Shown here: positions 25,948 to 35,498 of the stretch, piece after piece
Numbering within the stretch: position 1 is the first letter of the stretch
Layout of the letters: every line of letters begins with the position of its first letter
Assembly: GCA_014584315.1 (NCBI GenBank)
Contig: JACTNA010000032.1
Coordinates: 1 to 64,000, forward strand
Reading direction: 5' to 3'
DNA length: 64,000 bases
Source of the DNA: Planctomycetota bacterium
GTDB lineage: Bacteria; Planctomycetota; Phycisphaerae; Phycisphaerales; UBA1924
The notes under the pieces: model-generated
What the model was told of the DNA's origin: nothing
Database searches by the model: none
What the model saw: the letters and a program-made list of their open reading frames with translations, nothing else
Position numbers and translations under genes: made by a program

Positions 25948-25953
25948 ATTGTA
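25948..25953 (-). promoter_or_regulatory. Possible -10 box of the tmRNA gene
   Basis: TACAAT on the minus strand, about 24 bases before the mature 5' end. A short leader would be removed by RNase P. No good -35 box is visible 16-18 bases further upstream, so this is tentative. Confidence 0.3.
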
Positions 25954-26020
25954 CGCAGGCCCGCCGCACCGCCGCCCGCCCCGCGCTACCCTCGCCAACC
26001 GGGCGAGACGGGGCGACGGC

Positions 26021-26797
26021 ATGGCGGCACGCGGACGCGAAACTCGGGCCGAACTCGAACGCACCCACTCTCCGGCCGCCATCCGCCGAAGGCTCGGCAG
26101 GCCGCGTCGCCACAGTTACCTCAGCGACGGCATCTTCGGCGCGATCGACGGGGCGGTCACGACCTTCGCGGTGGTCGCGGGCGTGACCGGCGCGGGTCTC
26201 TCGGCCGGCGTCATCGTCATCCTCGGCGCGGCCAATCTGCTCGGCGACGGCTTCAGCATGGCCGCGGCCAACTTCCTGGGGGCCCGCGCCGCCCGCCAGC
26301 AGCACGAACGCGAACGCCGGCTCGAAGAGCGCGAGATCGAACTCCACCCCGAGGGCGAGCGCGAGGAGATCCGCCAGATCTTCGCACGCAAGGGCTTCAC
26401 GGGCGCGCTCCTCGAGCAGGTCGTCGGCGTCATCACCGGCGACCGCAAGCGGTGGATCGACACCATGATGACCGAGGAGCACGGAGCGGCCCGGGAACTC
26501 CGGTCGCCCTGGCGGGCGGGCGCGGCCACGTTCGCCGCGTTCGCGGTCGTCGGATCGATCCCGCTCCTGCCCTTCGCCGGCGTGGTGGTCGGCGCGCTGA
26601 GCGTGCCGGAACGCCCGTTCCTCTGGAGCGCGGCCATGACCGGCGCGGCGTTCTTCCTCGTCGGCGCGGCCAAGAGCCGGTTCGTCGACCAACGCTGGTG
26701 GCTCAGCGGGCTGGAAACCCTCGCCGTCGGCTCAGTCGCCGCGGTCCTTGCGTACGGCGTTGGTGTGATACTCGGAAGTGTGACTCGCGAACCCTGA
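26021..26797 (+). CDS. VIT1/CCC1-family metal transporter
   Basis: A 258-residue integral membrane protein of the vacuolar iron transporter family, which moves Fe2+ or Mn2+ out of the cytoplasm. The signature SDGIFGAIDGAVTTFAVVAG near residue 35 is the family's first helix, and LGAANLLGDGFSMAAANFLG is the second with its metal-binding polar residues. A long charged cytoplasmic segment (ERRLEEREIELHPEGE onward) carries the Glu-rich metal-binding domain, and three more helices follow. It lies upstream of tmRNA in the divergent orientation. The start ATG 26021 has only a weak GGGG-type ribosome site. Confidence 0.85.
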   Translation: MAARGRETRAELERTHSPAAIRRRLGRPRRHSYLSDGIFGAIDGAVTTFAVVAGVTGAGLSAGVIVILGAANLLGDGFSMAAANFLGARAARQQHERERRLEEREIELHPEGEREEIRQIFARKGFTGALLEQVVGVITGDRKRWIDTMMTEEHGAARELRSPWRAGAATFAAFAVVGSIPLLPFAGVVVGALSVPERPFLWSAAMTGAAFFLVGAAKSRFVDQRWWLSGLETLAVGSVAAVLAYGVGVILGSVTREP

Positions 26798-26935
26798 ACA
26801 TAGGCTGAACAGGAGGCTTTGCAATGGACCCCAGGGGTTGCACTTGTTTTGTCCATTTTTGGCAACAAGCACTTGCCCCCCCGCGCCCACGCCGGCGCGT
26901 TCTGGACCATACAACGAGCCGGAAAGGAACCCGAA

Positions 26936-27193
26936 ATGCCCACTTTCAAGTCTCCCCTCGTCCCCCTCGCGGCCATCACCACCACGGTTGCCTCGATGCT
27001 GGCTTCGGTGGCGCTCGCCTCAGATGGCGGTGGGCCGGGCGTGCCGTCGCAGTGCTACGGATACTGTTCCGGGCAGGCGACGCCCGCATGCCAGATCACG
27101 CATGTGATCTGCTGCTGCGACATCGGCGGCACATGGACGTGCGTGTGCAGGCTCGCAACCGACTGCACCACCCAGAACAACTGTCAACCCTGA
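26936..27193 (+). CDS. Secreted cysteine-rich peptide
   Basis: An 85-residue precursor with GGAAAGGAA before the ATG. Residues 1-30 form a signal peptide (hydrophobic core, cut probably after SVALAS). The mature part of about 55 residues has ten cysteines, including CYGYC, ICCC and CVC, so five disulfides are possible. No family is recognised. The gene stands ahead of a membrane-anchored unknown and a protein with a MauE-like domain. MauE helps form the disulfides of the Cys-rich methylamine dehydrogenase small subunit, so a maturation link is a reasonable inference. Confidence 0.7.
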   Translation: MPTFKSPLVPLAAITTTVASMLASVALASDGGGPGVPSQCYGYCSGQATPACQITHVICCCDIGGTWTCVCRLATDCTTQNNCQP

Positions 27194-27232
27194 TATCGAA
27201 TCCGCAGGTCATTTGACACACCGGAGACCGCC

Positions 27233-28081
27233 ATGTCCCCGCACTACACCCGCCTCGCCATCGTCGCGGTTGCTGCCGGCTTGGCGATAGGGGTGCTTGC
27301 GTACGTTCGACTGACAAGGCTGTCACCCGAAACGGACCCTCAGCGGTTTTGGATGGCCGAAGGCGAGCGGGTGTACTCGAGGTTCAGTGCGCTCAGGCTC
27401 AATGATCCTGCGGTTGTCACTCGCGTGGTCGCGAGTGCGGTCGTTGAAGATCCTGAAGAGTTGTCCGCTCGCGTGCCGAACGCAGTGGCACAGATACGCG
27501 ATGAGGTGGCACGGCTTCTCATCGCAAGAATGAGCGCACAAACTGCCGACGAGTATGTCTCAACCTTGACGGAGTACGGGTACCGCCTCAAAGCGACGGA
27601 AGAGTTCGAGTCACGGTACGGACCGTTGGCCCGACTCGCTCAGCGCTGCGGCGCGAACGGTGAGGAGCCTATTGTCGTGCTGCGCGCATTGTGGATGCAC
27701 GAGCCATCGCGTCGAGCGTTGCCCGTCGAGATGTGCACGGATACGGAAGCGGCCATCATCACGTTTGCCCGTACCACCCGAGACCATTTCGTCAGCCGCT
27801 ACCCAGCCGGCGGGTTGGGGTCTGACCTCTGGCTGGGCAGGTCGTCAGCCGCGTGTCGGTTCTGGATGCAACCAGCCGTGATGCGCCAGCAGGTCGTCGC
27901 CAAGCACGGCGAGACGATCGCTGCCCAGGCGGGTTTTATTGTCGGCGTTGTCGGCTCGCAGCGCCGCCCGCTGATGATCAGTCTGTTCTACGACCCGGAC
28001 ACATCGCGCTGGTGGATTGACGGTGTGTCAGTTCAAAACTACATTGGCTCGGATACCGCGTGGACCTGCACGGAGTTCTAG
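27233..28081 (+). CDS. Membrane-anchored protein of unknown function
   Basis: A 282-residue protein with one N-terminal membrane anchor (LAIVAVAAGLAIGVLAYV) and an extracytoplasmic remainder. No motif of an enzyme family is visible. It contains five cysteines (RCGANG, EMCTD, AACRFW, WTCTEF among them). It lies 39 bases after the Cys-rich peptide gene and 34 bases before the MauE-pseudopilin gene, in the same orientation, so the three are probably one transcription unit. Confidence 0.65.
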   Translation: MSPHYTRLAIVAVAAGLAIGVLAYVRLTRLSPETDPQRFWMAEGERVYSRFSALRLNDPAVVTRVVASAVVEDPEELSARVPNAVAQIRDEVARLLIARMSAQTADEYVSTLTEYGYRLKATEEFESRYGPLARLAQRCGANGEEPIVVLRALWMHEPSRRALPVEMCTDTEAAIITFARTTRDHFVSRYPAGGLGSDLWLGRSSAACRFWMQPAVMRQQVVAKHGETIAAQAGFIVGVVGSQRRPLMISLFYDPDTSRWWIDGVSVQNYIGSDTAWTCTEF

Positions 28082-28115
28082 CTTGAACCACCGCGACGGG
28101 CAAACCTCGGGCCCC

Positions 28116-29300
28116 ATGAACTGGCGTGCGGCCGGCTCTGTCGCTCTCGGGTGCGTGTTCCTATACGCAGCGCTGAGCAAACTGTACAGCATCCACGGCT
28201 TCGCCTCCGCTATTGATGCCATTCTCGCTTCGATGCTCGGCGCGATCGATTTGCCATTCGCGTCGATCCGCACCGGGCTGACGATCAGCGTTCTTGCAGT
28301 TGAGATTGTGCTAGGAGTCGTCTTGGTAGGCTCATGCCGCGCGCCGCGCTGGCCCGCGTTGGCAGCCGCGCTGTTGCTTGGAGCGTTCGCTCTCGTGTTG
28401 CTCTATATGGGTTCGATGGCCAGGCCGCCTCGGTGCGCTTGCCTGGGCGCATGGAACCTTGAATCTCTCGATGCGCGTGCGGCTGCGCTTCTCGGGTTCG
28501 CGAGGAACATCGGGCTTATCGTCTTCGCGGTGTGGGTTGCTTCAGCCGGTGGCGAGGGGCGTTCCAGAGCACTCCCCCGTCCGGCTCCTGATGCGGCGTT
28601 CACACTGATAGAGACCCTTGTCGTCATCTCCGTCCTCGCCGTCATTCTGGCAATCGCACTACCGGTCATAGGGAGCAGCAGGCGGCAGGGAAAGGTAGCG
28701 GTGTCGCTCTCAGCGATGCGTCAATGCCATGCCGCTGTGTCGATGTATGCTTCTGCAGAGCGGGGCTTCATGCCCTACCTGGCCACCCCGGAACAGCCGG
28801 CGTTGGGAACCTTGTCGGATCGTGAATGGCCGTTCGGGGAAGCGCCGACATACTTCAGGGGGCAGTCCTCGCTCTGGCCCAGCGTCCTGCTGGACCACGG
28901 CATTGATTTGTCGCAACTGCCGCGCACCTCGCGATTGCCTGAGTATCCGGGGGACATTGATGATCCCACCATCATTCGCACGTTCTTCTGGTTGACGCAT
29001 GCGGCTCATGCGCGCCCGGAATATTGGGTCGGCTTTGATCCACCCTCGTCCGATGCAATGTACTCCGGCGTTCGGCTGGACGAAGCGGTCTTTCCGGCGA
29101 GCAAGGGCATGTTCGTGGATCTGGGGCTTCTCGAAGCGCGGTTTGCCTCGCACTGGAGTGTCGCCATGGTTGATGGGTCGGCGTCCGTGCGAACCAGAAC
29201 CGATCCTCCCGTGATGATGGCCGAACTTCCACGGCCATATGGCGCGGTGGCATGGCGAGTGCTAACGACACACAAGGGTATGCGCGGCATCGACTACTGA
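28116..29300 (+). CDS. Fusion of MauE/DoxX-like membrane domain with type IV pseudopilin
   Basis: A 394-residue protein. Residues 1-145 form four membrane helices with Cys107-Ala-Cys109 (RPPRCACLG), where MauE/DoxX-like proteins carry their Cys pair. After a basic cytosolic loop (RSRALPRPAPDAA), residues 162-185 are a canonical prepilin segment, FTLIETLVVISVLAV, with Glu at +5. The rest is a pseudopilin head ending VAMVDGSASV, similar to the DG motif of planctomycete pseudopilins. Prepilin peptidase would cut before Phe162 and free the pseudopilin. There is no in-frame Met near the cleavage site, so the fusion is real in this sequence. A TTG at 28083 is an alternative start. Confidence 0.75.
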   Translation: MNWRAAGSVALGCVFLYAALSKLYSIHGFASAIDAILASMLGAIDLPFASIRTGLTISVLAVEIVLGVVLVGSCRAPRWPALAAALLLGAFALVLLYMGSMARPPRCACLGAWNLESLDARAAALLGFARNIGLIVFAVWVASAGGEGRSRALPRPAPDAAFTLIETLVVISVLAVILAIALPVIGSSRRQGKVAVSLSAMRQCHAAVSMYASAERGFMPYLATPEQPALGTLSDREWPFGEAPTYFRGQSSLWPSVLLDHGIDLSQLPRTSRLPEYPGDIDDPTIIRTFFWLTHAAHARPEYWVGFDPPSSDAMYSGVRLDEAVFPASKGMFVDLGLLEARFASHWSVAMVDGSASVRTRTDPPVMMAELPRPYGAVAWRVLTTHKGMRGIDY

Positions 29301-30817
29301 ACCGCGCCAATCGAGTCCGTCTCTCGCCGCAGCATCGGTTGCGGCCGCAGATAGGTCAGGCTCCTCCACGCCCACTCCATCGGGCCGAAGCGGAAAAACC
29401 GGAGCCAGAGCACGCTGAAGACGATCTGGGCGGCGTAGATGGCGAGGACGATGCCGACGCGTTCGATTCTGGTCGTCTCTCCGAAGAGGCCGAGGCCCCA
29501 GTGGTAGAAGATGCCCGTTGAGATGACGGTCTGCATGAGGTAGTTCGTCAGGGCCATGCGCCCGACCTTCGCGATCGCGCCCGTGGCGGCTCGGGCCGCG
29601 CCGGAGCGGACAATGAGCGTGATCGCGCCGAGATAGCCGATGCTCAGCAGCGGCCCGCCGACCATGGCGAGCACGTTGCCCGCGACCATGTAGACCCAGG
29701 GGGGGGCGATGACCGGCAGGAACGCGTAGAGCAGGCCGAAGGGGATGCCGAGGAACAGGCCGACCAATACGAAGCGGCGGTGCCAGTGCGCGTTGCGCGG
29801 CTCGAAGAGGCCGGCCTTCAGCATCGCGGCCCCGAACAGGAGCATCGCCGCGACGTTCCACCAGAAGCCGAGCGCACAGAACACGAGCATCGACGCGAAG
29901 GTGACGACGCGGAAGAAGAGGGCCTGACCGTAGGGCCCGTCGCGGTAGGCCTCCGTTTCCGCTTCGAGCCACACGGGCGAGGAGAGCGGGCCGCCGACGC
30001 CCTGCATCTGGGACGGGTCCTCGAAGACCGCGAGCGCGCGCTCGATCGGCGTCTTCGGCCCGGGGTCGGCCTCATCGGGCGGTTCGTCGGTGTGCGAGGC
30101 AGGCTCTGGCGCATCCTGCGCGGCGTGGGCTTCGTCGGTGGGCGCTTCGTCGTCGGGCGTTGGCGAGGGATCCGCCGGATCGGCCTGCGCGAGCGCCTCC
30201 GTCTCGAGCGGGGCAACGGCGGCCGCGTTGCGCTCCCGGGAGATGGTTTCGAGCGCACCGAGCGTGCCCAGGCCCGTGCCTGCCAGCGCACAGACAGCCA
30301 TCAGGCACGCACCGATGATGGCGAGCGTGCGGGGCCTGGCGTCGATGAGCAGGAGGAGCAGCAGGCCGGCGATGCTGTAGATGAAGAGGATGTCGCCGTA
30401 CCAGAGCAGCAGACCGTGCGCGAGGCCGAAGAGGCTGAGCACGGCGAGGCGGCGCAACCCCGTCCCGAGGAGTCGGCGTCCGGCCGCCCTGGCCCGCTGC
30501 CACTGGAGCGCGAGGCCGATCCCGAAGAGCAGCGAGAAGAGCGGGTAGAACTTGCCCTCGCAGAAGACCTTGACGACGTAGTGGACGACCCGGTCGGCGG
30601 GCGACGAGCCTGCCGGAGGCGCCGGGTCGAAGTACAGGCCGAAGGCGTCGCCGTGCATGCCGATGTTGACAAGGAAGATGCCGAGGAGGGCGAAGCCGCG
30701 GACGACATCGATAGCGTCGATGCGCGACGACTCCGCCACCGGGGTGAGCGGCGCGGGCGGGTTCGGGGTCATGCCGGTTTGTTGGGGAGGCGCGCCGCGG
30801 GTTTCATCGGGATGCAT
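29294..30817 (-). CDS. DUF418 family membrane protein (YeiB-like)
   Basis: A 507-residue multi-helix protein. The N-terminus RIDAIDVVRGFALLGIFLVN is the family hallmark, and the C-terminal DUF418 part includes GRMALTNYLMQT and FRFGPMEWAWRSLTY. Function of the family is unsettled; it is related to acyltransferase-like membrane proteins. An Asp/Glu/Pro-rich insertion of about 58 residues (200-257) between two helices is unusual. A TATCCT box lies 6 bases before the ATG, so the mRNA is probably leaderless. It converges with the pseudopilin fusion gene and overlaps it by 7 bases. Confidence 0.88.
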   Translation of the reverse strand: MHPDETRGAPPQQTGMTPNPPAPLTPVAESSRIDAIDVVRGFALLGIFLVNIGMHGDAFGLYFDPAPPAGSSPADRVVHYVVKVFCEGKFYPLFSLLFGIGLALQWQRARAAGRRLLGTGLRRLAVLSLFGLAHGLLLWYGDILFIYSIAGLLLLLLIDARPRTLAIIGACLMAVCALAGTGLGTLGALETISRERNAAAVAPLETEALAQADPADPSPTPDDEAPTDEAHAAQDAPEPASHTDEPPDEADPGPKTPIERALAVFEDPSQMQGVGGPLSSPVWLEAETEAYRDGPYGQALFFRVVTFASMLVFCALGFWWNVAAMLLFGAAMLKAGLFEPRNAHWHRRFVLVGLFLGIPFGLLYAFLPVIAPPWVYMVAGNVLAMVGGPLLSIGYLGAITLIVRSGAARAATGAIAKVGRMALTNYLMQTVISTGIFYHWGLGLFGETTRIERVGIVLAIYAAQIVFSVLWLRFFRFGPMEWAWRSLTYLRPQPMLRRETDSIGAVQ

Positions 30818-30823
30818 GGGCGG

Positions 30824-30829
30824 AGGATA
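30824..30829 (-). promoter_or_regulatory. -10 box for a leaderless mRNA (DUF418 gene)
   Basis: GGTATCCT followed by six bases and ATG. No Shine-Dalgarno sequence precedes the start. Confidence 0.5.
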
Positions 30830-30863
30830 CCGATCGTGGACTCGTCAGGCGAGCGCACACAAA

Positions 30864-30896
30864 GGGGCGCGGACCCCGGCTGGGCGTCCGCGCCCC
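30864..30896 (-). terminator. Hairpin terminator after the subtilase gene
   Basis: A perfect 11-base stem, GGGGCGCGGAC and GTCCGCGCCCC, with an 11-base loop. On the minus strand it is followed by TTTGTGTG. It lies 26 bases after the subtilase stop codon. Confidence 0.7.
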
Positions 30897-30921
30897 GGCG
30901 CTTACCCTCCCCTGCCGCCGG

Positions 30922-32844
30922 TCACTTGCGGGTCACGGTGACTTCGGCCCAGTCGGACCACGCCGAGTCCCCCGCGCTGTTGCGGGCCCGGACGCGGTAG
31001 CGGAACGTGCCGGTCCCGCTGTTGTCGGTGTAACTGGTCGCGTTCGCGCCGGCGGTGAAGTAGGTGCTGCTCGTCCAGTTGCCCTTCTTGTTCTGCTTCT
31101 GCCGCTCGATCTGGAAACTCGTCTCATTGTCGGAGTTGTCCGACCACGAGACGGTTGCCGTGCGGTTCTTGTTGTTGATCGCGACGACGTCGGACGGCGG
31201 GTTCGGGATCGTCCCCGGCGCCGGGTCGATGATGACGGTGACGGTGTCGCTGCCGACCAACCCGCCTGAATCGGTCACCGACGCGGTGACGACGTGGGTG
31301 CCGACCGAGAGCGTGGAGGTGGCGAACGACGCCCCCGCGCCGATCGCGCCGTCGAGGTTGCTGGTCCAGGTGATCGAGCCGGAGAGGTCGCCGTCCTGCG
31401 CGTCCGAAGCCGAGCCGGTGAAAGTGACACTCGCGCCCTCGGTGAAGGTCGAGTTGTCGGCGGGGCTTGTGATGGTCACGGACGGCGCGGTGTTCCCGCC
31501 GCCGCCCCCGCCGGCGAGCGCGGCGAAGGCGTTCAGCACGCCGCCCGTGGCGCACCGGTTCGCCAGCGCGCTCACGGGGCGGGCGGTCGAGAGCACGCGC
31601 CCGATCACCTGCGAGTACGTGAAGCCCGGGTTCTGCTGGTAGACGAGGGCGACGACGCCCGCCACGTGCGGCGCGGCCATCGACGTCCCGCTCGACCAGG
31701 CGTAGGAGTTTCCGCTGTAGGTGCTCGCGATGTCCACGCCCGGCGCGCCGAGGTCCACGCTCGTGGCCCCGTAGTTCGAGAAGCCCGCGAGCGCGTCGCG
31801 ATTGTCCGTTGCGGCGACCGACACGATGTTGTCCAGGTTGTAACTGGCCGGGTAGAACGGTGAGGAGTCGTTGTTCGTGCCGGCGTTCCCGGCCGCCGCG
31901 ACGAAGACGTGCCCGACGCTCTTGGAGGCGTTGATCGCGTTGTACATGCTCGACGAGTACCCGCCGCCGCCCCACGAGTTGTTCGAGACCTTGACTCCCT
32001 TGGCCGCCGCGTAGTCGAGGGCCGCGATCGCGTCCGCGGTCGAGCCGCCGAACGGGCCGATGAACCGCAGCGGCATGATGCGGCACTGCCAGTTCACGCC
32101 CGCCACGCCGATCCCGTTGTTCCCTTCCGCGCCGACGGTGCCCGCGGTGTGCGTCCCGTGCCCGTCGCCGTCGTCCGGGTTGTTGTCGTCGGAGTAGAAG
32201 TCCCACCCGCGAATGTCGTCGACGTACCCGTTCCCGTCGTCGTCGATCCCGTTGCCGGCGATCTCGCCGGGATTCGACCAGATGTTCGCGTCCAGGTCCG
32301 GGTGCGACCACTGCGTCCCCGTGTCGATGACCGCGACCACGAACCCGGACTGCCCTGTCGTGATGTCCCACGCTTCCGGCATGTCGATGTCCGCGTCCGG
32401 CACGCCCAGCACCCCGCGGATGTCCTGCCCCGTGTTGTGCAGGCCCCACTGAAGCCCGAAGTACGTGTCGTTCGGGGTCGTCGCCGTCGTCCGCTGCACG
32501 TAGTCCGGCTCCGCGTACTCCACCCACGGGCTGGCTCTCAGCGCGTCGATCGCCCGGTCTACCGGCAGCGCGGTGCGCACGTGCACCAGGCCGGGCACCA
32601 GCGAGTACGTCCGCACCAGCTGCGCCCGGCTATCCGACAGGGCCTGCGCCAGCGCGGCCTCCGGCGTCTTCACGTCGAACCGCACCAGCACGCTCCCGGG
32701 GATGAACTCCAGCGCCGGGTTCTGTTCCAGCGCACGCTTGTCCTCCCGGTATGCGGCCAGGGCCGCGGCATCCGAGACCACCTGCGCCGACGCGGGCAGG
32801 CACGCGATCAACAACGCAAGCCCGGCACAACGATGCAACCACAT
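30922..32844 (-). CDS. Secreted subtilisin-like serine protease (S8) with Fn3 tail
   Basis: A 640-residue protease. Residues 1-21 are a signal peptide (ending PASAQ), chosen over an upstream ATG that would add 29 non-hydrophobic residues. Residues about 45-115 look like an inhibitor-type propeptide. The S8 domain has Asp174 (VVAVIDTGT), His229 (GDGHGTH) and Ser388 (SGTSMAAPHVAG). Then come a Gly-rich linker, an Ig/PKD-like module (SVTITSPADNSTF region) and a C-terminal fibronectin III domain. The order is the standard one for planctomycete exoproteases. The hairpin at 30864-30896 ends the transcript. Confidence 0.95.
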   Translation of the reverse strand: MWLHRCAGLALLIACLPASAQVVSDAAALAAYREDKRALEQNPALEFIPGSVLVRFDVKTPEAALAQALSDSRAQLVRTYSLVPGLVHVRTALPVDRAIDALRASPWVEYAEPDYVQRTTATTPNDTYFGLQWGLHNTGQDIRGVLGVPDADIDMPEAWDITTGQSGFVVAVIDTGTQWSHPDLDANIWSNPGEIAGNGIDDDGNGYVDDIRGWDFYSDDNNPDDGDGHGTHTAGTVGAEGNNGIGVAGVNWQCRIMPLRFIGPFGGSTADAIAALDYAAAKGVKVSNNSWGGGGYSSSMYNAINASKSVGHVFVAAAGNAGTNNDSSPFYPASYNLDNIVSVAATDNRDALAGFSNYGATSVDLGAPGVDIASTYSGNSYAWSSGTSMAAPHVAGVVALVYQQNPGFTYSQVIGRVLSTARPVSALANRCATGGVLNAFAALAGGGGGGNTAPSVTITSPADNSTFTEGASVTFTGSASDAQDGDLSGSITWTSNLDGAIGAGASFATSTLSVGTHVVTASVTDSGGLVGSDTVTVIIDPAPGTIPNPPSDVVAINNKNRTATVSWSDNSDNETSFQIERQKQNKKGNWTSSTYFTAGANATSYTDNSGTGTFRYRVRARNSAGDSAWSDWAEVTVTRK

Positions 32845-32927
32845 GGCGAGTTCTCCTCTCGGTTGAGGCCCGCGGCCAGAGCGGCCCGGGCGAGATGGTG
32901 CCAAGGTACTGCCCGCCGGGTCGGTCA

Positions 32928-33359
32928 TCAAGGGGATTCCTCCCCGAACGCCTGCGGTGCGGCCGCGTCCGCCGGGGCCGTCAGGCCGAGCCGCCCCTCG
33001 ATCGAGCGGATGATCTGCTGGGACCGCTTCTCGTCCCCGAACAGGCCGATCCGGACCTTGGCCCGGGTCTGGTCCACCTTCCGCTGCTGCAGCCGCAGGG
33101 TGATCTCGTCGCCGCCGGGGGTGCGGGACTTGATCCTGCCGGAATCTTCGTCGCGTGACGAGGCCGCGACGGGCAGTTCGAGTTCATCGAACGCGGCCAG
33201 CGACGCGGCCCACACGTCATCGAGCGGCGCGTTGACGTCGTGCGTCGACTCGCCGTTGGCGTAGGCGTAGACGACGACCGCGGCGCAGCCGCCGTGCCAC
33301 GCCAGGGTCGCGAGCAGCAGGAACGCAGCGAGCGTGTGCGCGCGTGCTTTGCCGGTCAT
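32928..33359 (-). CDS. DUF3568-like lipoprotein
   Basis: A 143-residue protein with a signal peptide and lipobox ending HGG-C (residue 25), then a compact domain (DVNAPLDDVWAASLAAFDEL, later RVRIGLFGDEKRSQQII-type strand) typical of DUF3568 lipoproteins. Function unknown; it is probably anchored in a membrane facing the periplasm. Its ATG lies one base after the acs stop codon, so it is co-transcribed with acetyl-CoA synthetase. Confidence 0.75.
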   Translation of the reverse strand: MTGKARAHTLAAFLLLATLAWHGGCAAVVVYAYANGESTHDVNAPLDDVWAASLAAFDELELPVAASSRDEDSGRIKSRTPGGDEITLRLQQRKVDQTRAKVRIGLFGDEKRSQQIIRSIEGRLGLTAPADAAAPQAFGEESP

Positions 33360-33360
33360 T

Positions 33361-35400
33361 TCAGGCTTCTTCGCTTTCCTTCAGTTTCGCAAGCACGCTG
33401 TAGTCTTCGAGCGTGGTGGTGTCCTGCGTAATCTTCTCTTCGCCCGCGGCGATGGAGCGGAGGAGGCGGCGCATGATCTTCCCGCTCCGCGTCTTCGGGA
33501 GGGCGGGCGTGAACCGGACCTGGTCGGGCCTGGCGATCGCGCCGATCTCCTTCGACACGTGCTCGCGCAGGGCGGCCTTGAGCGCGTCCGCCTCCGCCGG
33601 CGACTTCGGCTCGCGGCTCGGCTCGAGCGTGCAGAACGCCGCGATCCCCGTCCCCTTGATCTCGTGCGGCATCCCGACCACCGCCGCCTCGACCACCGCC
33701 TCGTGCGACACCAGCGCGGACTCGACCTCCATCGTCCCCAGCCGGTGGCCCGCGACGTTGATCACGTCGTCCACGCGGCCCATGATCCAGAAGTACCCGT
33801 CCGTGTCGCGCCGCGCACCGTCGCCGGTGAAGTAGTACGGCTCGCCGTTGACGGGGCTGTGCACGCGCGAGAAGTACGTCTGCACGAACCGGTCCCGGTC
33901 GCCGTGGATGCCCCGCAGCATCCCGGGCCACGGGCGGCGCACGACCAGCAGGCCGCCGGTGTTCGGCGGCTGCTCCTCGCCGCGCTCGTTCACCACCGCC
34001 GCGTCCACGCCGAAGAAGGGCAGCGTGCACGAGCCGGGCTTGGTCGGCGTGCATCCCGGCAGCGGCGTGATCATGTGTCCGCCGGTCTCTGTCTGCCACC
34101 AGGTATCGACGATCGGGCACCGCTCGCCGCCGATCGTCCGGTGGTACCACATCCACGCCTCGGGGTTGATCGGCTCGCCGACCGTCCCCAGCACCTTCAG
34201 CGACGAGAGGTCGTGCCGTCGGGGGTGTTCGTCGCCCCACTTCATGAAGGCCCGGATCGCCGTCGGCGCGGTGTAGAACTGCGTGACCTTGTGCCGCGCG
34301 ACGATCGACCAGAAGCGGTCCTCGCCCGGGAAGTTCGGCGCGCCCTCGTACATCACCGTCGGCACGCGGTTGGGCAGGATGCCGTACAGGATGTACGAGT
34401 GCCCCGTCACCCACCCCACGTCGGCCGTGCACCAGTAGACCTGCCCCGCGTCGTGCGCCAGGTTGAACGCCACGCGGCTCGTCAGGTAGGTGTGGACCAT
34501 GTAGCCGCCGGTCGTGTGCACGATCCCCTTCGGCTTGCCGGTCGAGCCGGAGGTGTACAGAAGGAACAGCATGTCCTCCGCGTCCATCGGCTCGGGCGGG
34601 CACTCCGCGGACGCCCCGGCGACCGCGTCGTGCCACCAGCGGTCGCGCCCGTCGTGCCACGCCACGCCGTTCCCGCACCGGCGCAGCACGATCACCGTCC
34701 GCACCGCCTCGGGCGTGTCGGCCAGTTGCGCGCAAGCCGCGTCCACGTTCTCTTTCAGCGGCACGACGTTCCCGCGCCGCCACGCCCCGTCGCACGTCAC
34801 GATCACGCGGCTCTTCGCGTCGTGAACGCGGTCGACGATCGCCTGCGAACTGAACCCCCCGAAGATGACCGAGTGCGCCGCGCCGATCCGCGCGCAGGCC
34901 AGCATCGCCACCGCCACCTCGGGCACCATCCCCATGTAGATGGTCACCACGTCGCCCTTCTTCACGCCCGCGCCCTTGAGCGCATTGGCGAACCGGCAGA
35001 CCTCCGCGTGCAGGTCGTGGTACGTCAGCCGCCGCACCTCCGGCCCGTCCGCGCCCACCGGCTCGCCCTCCCAGATGATCGCCGTCTGGTCGCCCTCCCC
35101 CGAGGCGATCTGCCGGTCGAGGCAGTTGTACGACAGATTCGTTCGCCCGCCGACGAACCACTTCGCATCGGGCGCCTTCCACTCCAGCACCCGCTTCCAC
35201 GGCGTGAACCAGTGCAGTTCCGAGGCGATCTCCCCCCAGAACCCTTCCGGGTTCTCGACGGACCGTCGGTGCAGTCGACGGTACTCCTCCATCGACGCCA
35301 CGTGCCAGCGCGGCATGCCCAGGTCGTCCGCCGGACGGGGCGGGAACACCCGGTTCTCCTGGAGGATCGACTCGATCGACGCGCTCTCGGGGGTCGGCAT
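33361..35400 (-). CDS. acs: Acetyl-CoA synthetase
   Basis: A 679-residue AMP-forming acetate-CoA ligase, close to the usual 650. It converts acetate, ATP and CoA to acetyl-CoA, AMP and PPi in the cytoplasm. Motifs: the phosphate loop [18 protein letters not shown], the [10 protein letters not shown] box, [10 protein letters not shown] with [19 protein letters not shown], and the catalytic lysine in [11 protein letters not shown] near the end, which in the family is controlled by acetylation. The ribosome site GGAG precedes the ATG. It heads a small operon with the lipoprotein gene that follows by one base. Confidence 0.97.
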   Translation of the reverse strand: MPTPESASIESILQENRVFPPRPADDLGMPRWHVASMEEYRRLHRRSVENPEGFWGEIASELHWFTPWKRVLEWKAPDAKWFVGGRTNLSYNCLDRQIASGEGDQTAIIWEGEPVGADGPEVRRLTYHDLHAEVCRFANALKGAGVKKGDVVTIYMGMVPEVAVAMLACARIGAAHSVIFGGFSSQAIVDRVHDAKSRVIVTCDGAWRRGNVVPLKENVDAACAQLADTPEAVRTVIVLRRCGNGVAWHDGRDRWWHDAVAGASAECPPEPMDAEDMLFLLYTSGSTGKPKGIVHTTGGYMVHTYLTSRVAFNLAHDAGQVYWCTADVGWVTGHSYILYGILPNRVPTVMYEGAPNFPGEDRFWSIVARHKVTQFYTAPTAIRAFMKWGDEHPRRHDLSSLKVLGTVGEPINPEAWMWYHRTIGGERCPIVDTWWQTETGGHMITPLPGCTPTKPGSCTLPFFGVDAAVVNERGEEQPPNTGGLLVVRRPWPGMLRGIHGDRDRFVQTYFSRVHSPVNGEPYYFTGDGARRDTDGYFWIMGRVDDVINVAGHRLGTMEVESALVSHEAVVEAAVVGMPHEIKGTGIAAFCTLEPSREPKSPAEADALKAALREHVSKEIGAIARPDQVRFTPALPKTRSGKIMRRLLRSIAAGEEKITQDTTTLEDYSVLAKLKESEEA

Positions 35401-35498
35401 GGGTCAACTCCACATCGTCTCGCGGCGGCTCGGCGGCCGCCCGTCTGCGAAGATACCGTCTCCCCTGCCCCGCGGCAGAACCACCGAGGAGATGACCC

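Noticed and set aside
26824..27216. Open frame overlapping the Cys-rich peptide gene in another frame
   Set aside because: No ribosome site and a composition like other shadow frames. The peptide frame has a signal sequence and regular cysteines.
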